Below, one piece after another: positions 1 through 11,716 of a stretch of DNA of 64,000 bases. The DNA is from Thozetella sp. PMI_491 (lineage: Eukaryota > Ascomycota > Sordariomycetes > Chaetosphaeriales > Chaetosphaeriaceae): positions 124,001-188,000 of the forward strand of contig MU270022.1 in NCBI GenBank assembly GCA_021432635.1, given 5' to 3'. The notes beneath the pieces were generated by a model, which saw nothing but the letters and a program-made list of their open reading frames with translations, was not told where the DNA came from and made no database searches. The stretch's first letter is position 1. Each line of letters starts with the position of its first letter. Both the position numbers and the translations under genes were made by a program.

Positions 1-2555
1 CGAGATCCCTCCGGCTTGTCTTACTTCATGGAGTACATGGACCGGCAACGGCTGATGCCCCTGGTGCAATTCTGGCTCGTCGTCGATGGCTTCCGCAACC
101 CGCTCGAGGACGACGGGCCGGAGGGAGAGCAGTTACCTCTACAACTTCCCCCATGGACAGACTCAGATAGGCTTGACTTGGCACAGATCAATGCTGCATA
201 TCTCTCAAAGCCAGAGTTGATGGTGCCAGACTCGTCCAAACGGGCCGTTCAGGAATTCCTCAAAGCCGACACCGCAGCCACCCCCGAACAGTACTATCGC
301 GCGCGGCGAGCCATTCTGCGAGCGCAAAGCGCGGCTCTTGAGGAGATGCGAGTCAAATACTTTCAAAATTTCAAGAAGACGGACCTATTCTTCAAAGCCC
401 TGGCTGCCGAGGAAGCATCAAGGAGCTTAGCACCTCCTCCTGCAGCACCAGTGGCATACCAACCACCCCTGAACCGGGCATCCCAATCCTTCACGTCGAA
501 GCCGAATCCGGTCGCACGCATAGCCCCGAGACTTAACCCCGCAAACCATACCCGACGGGCAGGATCCGCTTCAGATCTGAGGTCGCTCCAGGTTAACGGC
601 CACAACGGTGACCCGCTATCTCACTCCCGCCATTCGCTGGATGAGGACTCTCCAACCCCGCTGTTCGATGACGATGACGGCGGAGACGAGACCCTCGCAG
701 ATTCCGTGCAAAGCCTAGACCAAGAGCCTAGATCGCCTGTGCCGGACACGCGCGTCGTCCAAGCCATGGAACAGGCGCTCAACAACATCATGGAAGACAG
801 CCAACCACCTACCTCCGAAGACCTGCGTGCCTCCCTTTTCGGCGATGATAACGATGCAGGATCTCATCTTTTCCCGCCAGAGTCCGACTCAAAAAGGGAT
901 TCGACGGATGGCCAAGGATCGGGATCAAACAGAGACTCCATAGATCTTCCCCGTTCGCTAAGAAGCTCGATCGACCTGCAGCGGCCAGGGCAATCCTCAA
1001 AGGAGCCCGACAAGCCCAGCCTGGCATCCCTGGGCCTCGTGAGTGCTGCGTCACGCATCGGTGTGTTCGAAGACAACGACCTGTTCGCCGACGAGGACAG
1101 GTTCTTGTCGGACGAGCGAGAGGACCTGAACGAACAGCTTCCTGAAGACGATATAGACGTGCACGAGGCGGCCCCAGGCGATCTAGGGCTCGCTGAGGCC
1201 ATCACGGTGTTGACAAATGACATTGACCGGCTCGTCGCCCAGGATGCGGTCATTGATTCGCTGCTGAAGAAAGCTGAGTTGACGAACAACACTGCAGAAT
1301 TACGCATTCTTCGCAAATCCAAGGCGAGTCTGGGAAGAGAAATACGGAGGAAAGAGCTCCAGAGGCAGCAGTATGTCCTGCAGGAGAGCGACAACAGCTT
1401 GTACGGCCGGTCTATGATCAAGATCGAGTCTATACAGGTCGGTCGAGAAGATGATGGGAAAGAGTTTGCCCTTTACGTGATCCAAGTGTCCAGGAACGCT
1501 GGCGAGAAGATGCCTGCAGCAACTTGGGCCGTCACCCGCCGCTACAGCGAATTCCTGGATCTCCACCAGAAGCTCAGGTCGCGGTACCCTTCGGTCCGAA
1601 ATCTCGACTTCCCTAGGCGTCGCATGGTTATGAAGCTCCAGAGTGAGTTCCTCAAGAAGCGGCGCCTAGCTTTGGAGAAATATCTACGCGAACTGCTGCT
1701 CCTTCCGGACGTCTGTCGAAGCCGAGATCTGCGAGCCTTCTTGTCTCAAAGCGTCATCAATCCCCAGGGACAGGATCTTATGGACCGCGAGGACAAGAAG
1801 GATATGATCACACGGCTGTACGACTCGGTTACGGACGGCATGGAAGATATCTTGGGTAGCATCCCGGTGCTAGATCAGCTCTCGCTTGCGGGCCAGAGCC
1901 TGATCGCAGCGGCTACGAACCAGCTAAGCACGATGCCCCTGAGCGTGGCCGAGGGCAACGGGATAAACGCGGCAGAGGCCGAGGCCGAGCTCAGCGCGTT
2001 CGAGAACAAGGAGTTGGAACCTTTTGTCAAGCCAATCTGCGACATCTTCCTGGAGGTGTTTGAGCTCAATCGTGGCAACAACTGGCTGCGAGGGCGTGCC
2101 GTGGTAGTGGTGCTGCACCAGTTGCTCGGCGGCACTATCGAGCGGAAGCTGCGCGAGAACGTCAAGCAACTGGTGCAGGAGGACGCTGTCCTGCGATATG
2201 TCGGCCTGCTGAAGAACGCCATGTGGCCAGGCGGCCAGCTGCAACGGAACAAGGTGCCGCGGACTGCGGCGGAGAAGACACGCACGCGCACCGAAGCCAG
2301 CCTCATGCTGGCTACGCTAGTACCTGACCTGGCCGGAAATGTCGTCGGGCGGTTGAATGCCCAGGCGGCAAGCCGCAGAATCTTCGCAACGTTGAACAAC
2401 CCACGCCTCAAGTAAGTGCTGCTCTCGGTCTGCCCTCGCCGCTCACCAGTTAGGGAACATGCTTGTGTGCTTCTGTGGCTAACCAGTGATGCAGCGCTCA
2501 CATCACGTTTACATTTTTGGACGAGCTTGTCGACATCCTCTTTGAGGAACTTTGA
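1..2555 (+). CDS. MDM1: Mdm1-type sorting nexin (RGS-PX-Nexin_C), 5' truncated by window edge
   Basis: Sorting nexin of the Mdm1/SNX13/SNX14/SNX25 family. In yeast, Mdm1 tethers the ER to the vacuole and binds PI3P through its PX domain. The reading frame is open from base 1 with no plausible start, so the N-terminus (membrane segment and PXA domain in this family) lies outside the window. Visible in order: the end of an RGS domain (residues about 1-135 of the fragment), an acidic, Ser-rich linker, a helical segment, a PX domain (about 470-583) with the phosphoinositide-binding RRYSEF motif near residue 513, and a C-terminal Nexin_C domain (about 674-810). Exons 1-2411 and 2495-2555. The intron has a GTAAGT donor and a GCAG acceptor; joining restores the terminal residues ITFTFLDELVDILFEEL, which the unspliced frame lacks because it stops at 2415. 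The fragment codes 823 residues. Family and splice call are firm; the tethering role is known from family members only. Confidence 0.93.
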
Positions 2556-4727
2556 GGGATACACATTTTTGCCTCGGAGCGAGCGGGAGCGCAGGCTGGG
2601 CGGGACAGGGGTTAACTTATAGATGGCGAGGAGGGGGAGATTACTCTGCATGATTCGGATGCATAGCACTGGCGTCGGTCTGATTCGTACCTTCGTTTCT
2701 CGCGAGATACTAGCGACCCCCGAGACTGGGAGGTCAGGCATTTGGTGGCGTTATCGAGGGAGGCTGGCTGTCCAGCTGTCTCCATCATCATTGTTTAATA
2801 CTACAAACAGCAGATCTGGGCAGTTGCTACTCAAAGTTTGAGATTGTTAGTGATCATATATATGATGTGCCGAGTGGTACCGAGGTGTGTACTCCGTAGT
2901 GTAGTCAGGCACCATAGGTGGCTTGGGTTTGCTTCGTACCAGGAGCTCCCATGCGACTCCCAAGTAAGGAGTAGGGGCAGCACGTGGGCCCGGTCATTCT
3001 GGGGCCCGACTCTTTTGTGGTCACCAAATCGCCAGGGGGTGCTATACCCCAGACCCAGTTGCTCGGGGGCGTCGTCAGTAGCCGTCTGAAGAGGGCTAAG
3101 CGAACAAGTCCCTTAGACGAGAGCTCGACACATGCAGCTAGGGCTTACCACATGCATCGAAAGCCTCGCATGCAACTTTCCCCTCCGACCGGGAGGCCGT
3201 GTTCTTGGGCAAACAGACAGGCCGTCGCCCGAAAATGCTGTTCTGATAGGTCTCCGATTTGAGCGAAAGCACGGGGGTGCAGCCTCACGAGCGGCCAATC
3301 GGCCATTACGCTGCAAAGGCCAGAGACAGGCATCATGAAACCAGCAGCTCTTGACTGATGTGCCCAAGTCTCAGACACCTCCCCAAATCCCCAGGCCCAG
3401 ATCGGCTAGCATGTTCGGCTAGATTGCCGTCTTGGCCTCTTTCCCTCTTCTTTGTCTACCCCCGTAAAAGACAAGGGGATTCTGGAACAGTCTCAGGTCT
3501 TGAGTAGAAAGCGCAGTCCGCAGTGGCACATGCCAAACCATGGGCAGTTTGGGGAAGGCAGCCGTCAAGCAGTAACCCCGTCCGCGGGCGCAAGCCGGCG
3601 ACGACTTTTCTTCCTCAAACATGCTACACGACCCTTCCATACGGGTGGCTTAGCTAACGTCTCGGGCTATCCACAGGTCGCGACGGGGGAATGCCTGTGG
3701 CCGTGCAGTGGGGAGATGGTCGCATTCGCAAGCTTCCGTGCATGGATCTGAAGCATTACATCGGACGAGCTTAGCTCCCCAGGAAAGGGGTAAGGGTGCT
3801 GAAATTGTGGGTGGAGGAACGCGGGCGACAAAGTGCCTGGGCCCTCGGTATGAAGAGGAAGAGAGGCAGGAGAGAACAACGCGGGGCCGCTGCGAGGTGG
3901 GCGGGAAGCTGGGCGCGCCGGCCATTGCTGCTGCTCCTGCTGCTGCGGTTTCTGCTGCTGCTGCTGTTGCTCCGGACAAGGCTGTCGGTCGGGGATTCGG
4001 GCTCGAGGGCGAACTGCTAGACAAGCTTTTGTGCACGTGCGGGTGATTGACGCATCCCTGGAAGCCTGACCTGCCTGACCCAACGAATGGGTCGAGTCGG
4101 GCGATTGGGTTCGAGGAGTTGGCAAGGGTAGGTGCGTAAGCTTGGTAGGCTCCTCTCCCAGCTTGCGGGCCGAGATACCACTGCGGCTCTGATTGGGTCC
4201 ACAGCCCCTCATTTATTTAGCGCCTGGACCGCCCCAAGCCTCACTCTTTCTCTCTCATCACAACGGTTTTCCTCTCCGTCCGTCTCCCATCAACAACCAA
4301 CCGCCTCTCCGCCTTTAGTCCGCCTAGCTCCAACCGCTTCGCGCGACACCTCCCCAGGGACCGCCTTGCCCTCGCAGCCATTTACTCTTGCTCCTGAGGC
4401 CCTTCGGGTCCGCGTCTGCGCGCATCTTCTCGGCTACGCCGCAAAGAAGAAAGAGGAGAAAAAAAATTATATCCCAATCGGTATTTAGATCCAGTTCTTG
4501 CGCGACCATCGTCCCTGCCTCTCCCTTTGCGACGGCGACTGGGCAAATTTCCCTGGACATCAGGACCAGGCTCTTTGGACCGGACGCCCATCCACCGTGC
4601 GCTCTATCCCGGCGCGCGTCCTTCTCCTGGCCGTGTCTCCCTCCTCTCCCACCGTATCTGACCAGCTTGCCAAAGCATCCGTACCCCTGCCCTCAGAGAG
4701 AGCCTCGTCTACAAATCACCCTCTACC
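2556..4727 (+). other. intergenic region, SR-factor promoter and leader
   Basis: About 2.2 kb without a gene I can support. The short ORFs here overlap on both strands and resemble no family. From about 4220 to the start codon at 4728 the + strand is strongly pyrimidine-rich, as in fungal promoters and leaders. An inverted CCAAT box (ATTGG, 4192-4196) and an AT-rich element (TTATTTA) shortly after it are plausible promoter elements for the SR gene. A CTG-rich microsatellite lies at 3927-3970. Confidence 0.5.
3927..3970 (+). repeat. interrupted CTG microsatellite
   Basis: GCTGCTGCTCCTGCTGCTGC followed, after a short break, by four further CTG units and a TTG. It makes spurious poly-Gln or poly-Leu/Ala in several frames, none belonging to a credible gene. 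Confidence 0.8.
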
Positions 4728-6559
4728 ATGGCTGAGGTGTCATCCACCCGCCTGTACCTGGGCAACCTCCCCCGGAATGGTGAGTTTCCATGCGACAACC
4801 ACGCCCAGGCGAACCTCGATCCCACGGCCCGGTCCGCGTCCGCGAGGCTGTCGCCGTGTCGCCCTATCGCGTGCCGCCGCTCCATTACGTACTGACTGGA
4901 CCCTGAAGTTACCAAGGCCGACGTCGAGGCTCACTTCGCCACCCATGGCACGGGCGAGATCACCGAGATCAAGCTCATGAATGGCTTTGGCTTCATCGAA
5001 TACAAGGATGCCATGGACGCCCGGGATGTTGTCCCTGGTATGTTACCATTCTCTCTCCATCTTGTCCTGCGCATGCACCTCTTGTGCTACGATTCTGGTT
5101 CTTGATGCTGACCGCTCTCTCTCTCTGCAGCCTTCCGTATGTTCTAGACCCTTCCCGGAGCGCATTCCCTCCAACCCATGGCCGCCTCCTCTCCCCCCCT
5201 CCCGAGAAGCTAATGCATTTTGGCATCAGATGGATCCGACTTCATGGGCGAGCGTCTTACCGTCCAGTTTGCCCGAGGCCCCCGTCGTGAGGCAAACCAC
5301 TTCAACCAGGAGCGTACAGCTCCGAGGCCCCGTCGCACTCCGCATCGCATGCAGATTAGCGGACTCCCGAATGAAACCAGTTGGCAGGTCTGTTCCTCTG
5401 CTTCCTTTCCCACGGATTCATCTTGGACTTCCCCCTGAGGCTTTTTGTTTGGCAATGGGCCGCGCGCTCTTCTCGCCTCGACGACTCTGCTTCGTCGTCG
5501 AGGCACGTGTGCTGGCCGGGAACCATTATCTTCCTCTTCCTCAACTAGGTCTTGTTGAATTGGACGTTGGTTATCATGACCCTCCCCCTCCTCTACGGAT
5601 CCGCTCGAAGGACTAGGCCTTCCCCCCTTTCTTGACCGACCCTCCAAATTCTCAGCACCTGACCCGTCTTCTGGATCTGATCTTGGGCGTCGTTTTTGCC
5701 GAGGAGATATGTCCAGGCACCGATGCCTCGGTGCCGGGTCGTCCCTGGGCTTGTGGACTGGACTTGGATGGAACTCGCTCACTTGAGATGGGATGTCGCC
5801 ACTACCAGCTCCTGGACCTCGACTTACATGGACTTCTGGATATAGGACCTGAAAGACTTTGCCCGCGCATCCGGTCTTGACGTTGTCTACTCCGAGACTG
5901 GCCGCAGTGGCGGTGAAGGGTATGCAACCACTGACTGCCTTCGTACCTGCGTGAGCGTGCTAACCAGCGAGCAGCTTCGTCGAGTTCGAGAGTGCTGCCG
6001 ACTTAAGAACTGCCGTAGAGAAACTTAACGGACGCGAGTTCAAGGGACAGCGCGTTACCTGTGTCGCCAATGTACGTCCTTCCTGACCCCCTCGGACCAT
6101 CTTGCCCCCACTCGTTTTCCAGAGCACCAGCTGACGGGCTACTGCGTGAAGACCCAGCCTGACCCTCCGCCTCGCGACCCACGTGCCCGTTCGCGGTCTC
6201 CTGGTCGCCGCCCATACCCGCCTGTCGAGGATTACGATCGCCGTGCCGCGGCTCGTGGCTACAGCCCCCGACGCGAGGGCTATAGAGAGGGCTACCGTGA
6301 GAGGAGCCCTCGCCGAGATTACTACGACGACCGCCCGAGATACCGGTCCCCGCCTCGTCGTGGCCCGGTGGACGACTACCCCCCGCCGCGTGGCCGGTAT
6401 GACGACCCCTACCGGCGCGACTACCCCCCAGACCCGTACGCAGCACGACCTCTCTATGAGCGGCCTCCCCCTCCTCGAGATTTTCCACCCCGCGACCCCG
6501 GATACCCCCGGGATCCCCGAGAGAACGGCTACCCTCGTGACTACGATCGCCGATATTAA
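4728..6559 (+). CDS. SR-type splicing factor with two RRMs
   Basis: Nuclear RNA-binding SR protein resembling fission yeast Srp2, expected to act in pre-mRNA splice-site selection. Seven exons by my reading: 4728-4779, 4909-5037, 5131-5136, 5230-5387, 5846-5919, 5975-6071, 6152-6559. Together they give 924 nt, exactly 307 residues plus stop. RRM1 shows RNP2 (LYLGNL, about residues 9-14) and RNP1-like NGFGFIEY. RRM2 starts with MQISGLP and carries GEGFVEFESA. The C-terminal tail is rich in Arg, Tyr, Pro and Asp with RSRSPGRR, so it is an RS-like/RGY domain. The third exon is only 6 nt but restores the usual RRM1 spacing before FMGERLTVQFARG; skipping it also keeps frame and gives 305 residues. 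The fourth intron is unusually long (458 nt), which in SR genes often marks autoregulation. Family and most junctions are confident; the microexon needs transcript evidence. Confidence 0.9.
5131..5136 (+). other. candidate 6-nt in-frame microexon in RRM1
   Basis: CCTTCC sits between a CTCTCTCTGCAG acceptor and a GTATGT donor. Joined to the preceding G and following AT it codes Ala-Phe-His, replacing a single Asp. The result matches the helix 2/strand 4 turn of an RRM (hydrophobic residue, then x-G), which is two residues too short if the exon is skipped. Confidence 0.7.
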
Positions 6560-8866
6560 CGCATCGTGTCTCGATCATGTGCCCCCCCCTTCGCTTCACG
6601 ATATAGTCGGGCTAGCGAAGGGGCTGTTGTTACGCGGCGCGGCACAATCGCCTCTGGATATGTGTTTTCTCGGATTCGCATCAGCCAGGAGTTTTTCTTT
6701 CCTCCGCCGGTGTTTTGCTATGTCCAGGAGATTGTTGGACGGGCAGGAGCATTTTGTTGCTCACCCACGATTAGGGCTCAGCGGAAGGGTGTTGGGATGT
6801 GTTTGTCACCGGGTTTCTATTTCTTTGGCCCGCCCCTCCAGGGGAGAGCGGTAGCGCTCTTGACAGAGAGAACAAAAAAAAAGGGAGGATTTGGGACGGC
6901 AGACGCGTTAATGGTTAGGTGGTTCTTGTTCGTGTCATGTATGTGTAACGGCCTCCGCAGCTCTCCTCTACATACCCAAAGGATTATTTACACCTGGGCC
7001 CAAGCAGGAAGTCTCTGTTAGGCGAAAAGAAAACTTGCGAGGTCAAAGTAGTATATTTATTTCAATTGACCGCTCAAATTCCTCCATCACTAGGACGTTT
7101 GCTCTTAAGTTCGAAGGGCCATGGGGGAAGCGCCCCTAAGGAACTAGTCTCTAAGCTGGGAGATGGCAGTACTCACCAAGCGTAGATACCAAACGTATAA
7201 TCTAGAAAGGTGATAGATAATACTGGCTGGATACCTAGTCAGATAGTTTGCTATAGGCAGCTTGGCAGGTATTTAAGGTACTATCAAAACAGGGGTGCAG
7301 ATCTTCGATGTTAGGACTGCGACTCCATCCCCCCACCCATGTCAGTCTATAGTACAGAAGCAGGCACGCAGAGACAAGGTATATATACTCCGCATATAGG
7401 CAAGGTAGCTACCATCCTTCCTGAGGAGGAGTGGCTGCTTTAAACCTGCAAACTAGAGCTGGGTCAGCCTTGGGACATACCTTGTCTGGGAACTTTTCGC
7501 AGCAGCGGAGAACACCCTGGGAGACTACGCTAGTGCTTCACCTGGCTCCGGCCGTAGACAATAAATGATCCCACGACCCATACAACGGCTTAAGACAGCA
7601 TCGTGGGCCTGACGTCAAGGGTTGCTAAGGGGCTGGAAAGGCGCCTCAACGTTCTATGTTTGTCCGCGGAATCGACGGGTCCTCAGTGCCAGGAGGTTAA
7701 GAGACTCCAGCTTTGGAAGCATAAACAACCCCCTTGTTGACGTGGAAACCCGACATCTCTCTAGGGGATCTGTTCACGTTCATTTTTCTAGGTAGACTTG
7801 GTTGGAACGGGGCTCAGGTCGAAGCGCCTAGCACGAGAAATCATGACCTTGGACATAGCTGGTTCCGACGGGTCTGCGTTGGTAGACGACAGCGAGGAAG
7901 CAGAAGCTTCGGGTCTAGACGGCGAGTACGGAGGGCCAGGCCATGGAGAAAAGCCCCGTTCCTTTTCCACTCCACACGTTTCTGGCCTTCAAAGGTGCCG
8001 AGTGCCATAACCGGAATGCTTTGAGTTCCTCGTCAAAAAATTGCCCGTCGGCTATAGACGCTGATGCGGCGTGCCAGGCGTCCCACTCGCAGACACAGGG
8101 CTGCCGACTTCGGGCCCAACCCTGTGGAGGCTCCTAACGTACCCCCAAGGCTGGGTCGTGCTTCCCCCAAGGCCCCTCAAAAATTCCACCAATGAGCGAG
8201 CTTGGTGTTTCCCTTAGACCCGTGTAAAGGCAAGTGGAGCTTCTGAGCTTTCTCCGCGCTCTAGCCCCTACTCCGTATTGGGGGAAAGGGGAAGAACGGA
8301 GAATGGGGGGGGCCGGCCTGGGAGAAAAAAAAAATACGGCTGCAAGGAATTCTGCATGCAGCAGACAAAGACGCGCCGAGCCCCCAAGAGCAACCCCGAG
8401 GACCACCAAACCGAAGCCACCGATGTACAGTTTCAGGTTAGCGTTGGAGAAGCACGCATCGAGATCGCTCCTAGGCAATTTAGCGGTCGTTCGAGTTCGG
8501 CCGGCGGGCAATAAATCCCCAGCAGGTCAACGCCGGGGGCATTCCGCCCGGGCTGCTGTGGCAGCCGACGCGTCAAAGGCAAGGATACTGGCACAGCCTG
8601 GCAGCTAGGATCCGGCTGTTCGGGGGGAAGAACCCCCGCCGCGGTTGGCATCCCTCCGCAACCCCCCCACCAGTAGCTGTCTCTGCCCCACCACTGCCAG
8701 CTCTACTTGGGCCCCACGATCTCTGAGCCGCGTCCAAGTCGGCAACTGTACATTTCCCCAATTGCCGACGAGGTTCAGCCGTCCTTTCTCGACGAGAAAC
8801 CACCTCGGAGGCAGCACTAGAAGCAGCAGTAGCAGCAAGAAGGCGAGGGGAAGCACGCCGTCTATC
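6560..8866 (+). other. intergenic region between SR factor and glycerol kinase
   Basis: About 2.3 kb. The first few hundred bases should be the SR gene 3' UTR. From about 7020 to 7760 the sequence is AT-richer with many TA dinucleotides and no long ORF, so it may be decayed repeat DNA. From about 8230 it becomes GC- and CA-rich and should hold the promoter and leader of the glycerol kinase gene. No RNA gene recognised. Confidence 0.45.
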
Positions 8867-10739
8867 ATGAGTGACCAGCACGAGCCCAAGAGACAGCGCC
8901 TCGACGAGGCCGGCGACGGCAACGGTGCCAATGGTACCAATGGTACCAATGGCACCAACGGCACGAATGGCACTCATGCTGCTGCTAACGGTGCTTCTCC
9001 CAAGGCCGACGACGTCTTTGTAGGCAGCATCGACCAAGGTACCACCTCATCGCGTTTCCTGATCTTCAACACCGCCGGCGAGCCGGTCGCGGGCCACCAG
9101 ATCGAGTTCGAGAATCTATATCCTCATTCGGGGTGAGTACCTGCCGCTATCCGCCCTCCTGTTGCGTCTTGTTCTGTGTGTGTTTGTGTGGGCGTGTCTG
9201 TGTGCACTTTCAATCTGACCGTTGGTCCTCAGATGGCACGAGCACGAGCCGCTCGAGCTGCTCGAGTCGGTCGAGAAGTGCATCGACGAGGCCATGCGCA
9301 AGTTCGCCGAGCTGGGTTACTCCAAGGCCAACATACGCTCCATCGGCATCACCAACCAGAGGGAGACCGCGGTGGTATGGGACAAGGAAACCGGCGAGCC
9401 CCTGTACAACGCAGTGGTGTGGCCTGACACGCGCACTGGAAGCTTGGTACGCGAGCTTAGGCAGCGCGACAAGGCTGATGGCCTGAAGGAGCTCTGTGGT
9501 CTCCCGCTCTCAACATACCCCAGCAGTGTCAAGCTGCTATGGCTCATAGAGAATGTCGACGCTGTGAAGAAAGCGTACGAAGAGCGCCGCCTCGCCTTTG
9601 GTACCGTCGACTCCTGGCTCATCTACAAGCTGAACGGCGGCGCCAGCGCCCCGGCCCCAATCCACGTCACCGACAGCACCAACGCCAGCCGGACCATGTT
9701 CATGAACTTGCACAGCCTCCAGTACGACGACGAGCTATTGTCCTTCTTCGGTATCGATAAGACCAAGGTCGCCCTCCCCAGGATCGTGCCCTCGTCCGAC
9801 GCCGAGGCCTTCGGCAAGATCGCCGCCGGCGTACTCGAAGGTATCCCCATCGCGGGCTGCTTAGGTGATCAATCAGCTGCCCTCGTCGGCCAGTGTGGCT
9901 TCAGCCCTGGTCAGGCCAAGAATACGTACGGTACCGGCTGCTTCCTGCTGTACAATGTGGGCAACAAGCCCGTCATCTCCAAGTCCGGCTTGCTAGCGAC
10001 CGTGGCTTACGACTTTGGCGCCAATTACAAACCGGTGTACGCGCTCGAGGGCAGCATCGCGGTTGCCGGGTCGGGTGTTAAGTTCCTGATGAATAACTTG
10101 GGTTTCGGAACCGAGTCGAACCAGATCACAGAGCTGGCGGGGACTGTGAAGGACAACGGCGGTGTAGTATTCGTGACGGCCTTCAGCGGCCTGTTCGCAC
10201 CATATTGGATCGACGACGCTAAAGGCACACTTTGTAAGTCTTCTCGTTTCCTTTGGGTACATTCCCCTTGATGCCAGTGACGCAGTCTGGCTAACCGCTG
10301 CATCTTGACCGGTATAGTCGGCCTCACCCAACACACGACCAAGGCGCACATCGCGCGCGCGACCCTTGAGGCGACCTGCTTCCAGACCAAGGCCATCTTG
10401 GATGCCATGGCTAAGGATTCACACCGCAAACTCGAGTCCCTCGCTGTGGACGGCGGCCTGTCCAACTCGGACCTCACGATGCAGACACAGGCTGATCTAA
10501 CGGGCATCCGCGTCGACCGGCCGCGAATGCGTGAGACGACGGCACTTGGCGCGGCCATTGCTGCCGGCTTAGCGACGGGTATATGGCGTGAGCTGGGGGA
10601 CTTGAAGGAGGTCAACCAGTCGGGGCGGACCGTGTTCGAGCCCATCCTGGAGCGGGCCACGGCCGAAAAGATGTTCAACAAGTGGGAGCAGGCAGTGGAG
10701 ATGAGCCGAGGATGGGTGAGGCGGGAGCATGGGGAGTGA
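8867..10739 (+). CDS. GUT1: glycerol kinase
   Basis: FGGY-family kinase that phosphorylates glycerol to glycerol 3-phosphate with ATP, the first step of glycerol use and a source of lipid backbone. Exons 8867-9132, 9233-10233 and 10318-10739 join to 1689 nt, 562 residues. After a low-complexity N-terminus the catalytic fold begins with VGSIDQGTTSSRFLIFN (phosphate-binding region, about residues 52-68). GITNQRET, an ample sugar-kinase core, CLGDQSAALVGQ and the C-terminal domain with AVDGGLSNSDL follow. Introns have GTGAGT and GTAAGT donors; the second join restores TLFGLTQHTT. Unusual is an N-terminal run of six NGT/NGA tripeptides encoded by a 9-bp tandem repeat, absent from bacterial GlpK and likely disordered. 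The start is the first in-frame ATG and precedes a Lys/Arg-containing segment. Family assignment is very secure. Confidence 0.96.
8921..8974 (+). repeat. 9-bp coding tandem repeat (NGT)n
   Basis: Six contiguous copies of a 9-mer, consensus AATGGTACC, with synonymous drift between copies. It codes NGA followed by five NGT tripeptides near the glycerol kinase N-terminus. Such units can expand or contract without shifting frame. Confidence 0.85.
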
Positions 10740-11716
10740 GCGGCACCGAATGGCCAGAGAGGAAGAGCGAAAGTGAGAGATACCACGGCCTATATTTTGG
10801 GGGGGGGGTTTTGGTCTGTTTGGGTGTTGCATGTGTACGGCGTTCGCCTCCGGCAGCGTGGAATTATAGCTCCTTCCCCGAAGAATTCCTGGGGAACTGA
10901 CTCATTTAATGTACTGTGTGTTTGGATGAGTTCAAGAGGGATCAACATCTATCACGCGCTAACTCGAGCATTGCTAATAATACAGTCTACTTTCAAGCGC
11001 GGTAGTCTTCCGCTGGTTAGCTGCCACCCTGTCAGTGAAGGGTTCCGAAGCCCCTATGACCTCCTTCTCTCGGACACCACCATCACACGACGCTGTACCT
11101 GGGTTGCGTTTGGGATTTTCTACGGAGTAAGGCCCCCATGGATCTAACGCCTACGGTAAAGCAATGGCCTAAGCTCCACAGGAAGCTATAGGTACCTAGG
11201 TACAATACTCTCAAGAGCGAAATTAGCGTCCTCCTGACTTGAACTCTTTCGATTCTTTCGGAACCCACACGATCCGCAATACAGTGCGTATTCATAATTG
11301 CCCATACGATATACCTGTTTGCCGATCCCCGAATGTGTGGATTCTCAAACCATTCCCAAAAAGAGTTTCCCGAAAGAGAGTAGATTTGCCAACTACAGTA
11401 GCTTCACTCACATAGATTCGCGGCTTACCTACACCTGCTACAGTATAGTATCCTATTCGTAGCTAATAAGTTAGACCCCTATTTCCAAAAGGCGGAAACC
11501 TAGCCCGGGTTCTGGAGTGCTTATTCGAGAGAATTTGCAACTTGCTGCAAACTAACCTGGGGCCGTGCTAGCTAAGGGACCTGGTCTGTCGAAGAACAAA
11601 CCGTTCACAAAGGCTATACTCTAGACTCACGACCAGCAGATATGAATGAAATAATATTATAAGAAACAGTAAGCAAGTCTAGAGGCGGTTGCATACTTGC
11701 AGTGAATTACAAAAAC
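10740..11716 (+). other. intergenic, convergent 3' ends; becoming AT-rich
   Basis: About 1 kb between the convergent glycerol kinase and CorA-like genes. It contains a G10 run (10799-10808) and the 12-bp palindrome GTACCTAGGTAC (11192-11203). The part after about 11280 is clearly AT-richer. No gene seen. Confidence 0.5.

Noticed and set aside
3650-4212. Minus-strand ORF with poly-Gln/Ala
   Set aside because: It is produced by the CTG microsatellite and overlaps equally long ORFs in other frames.
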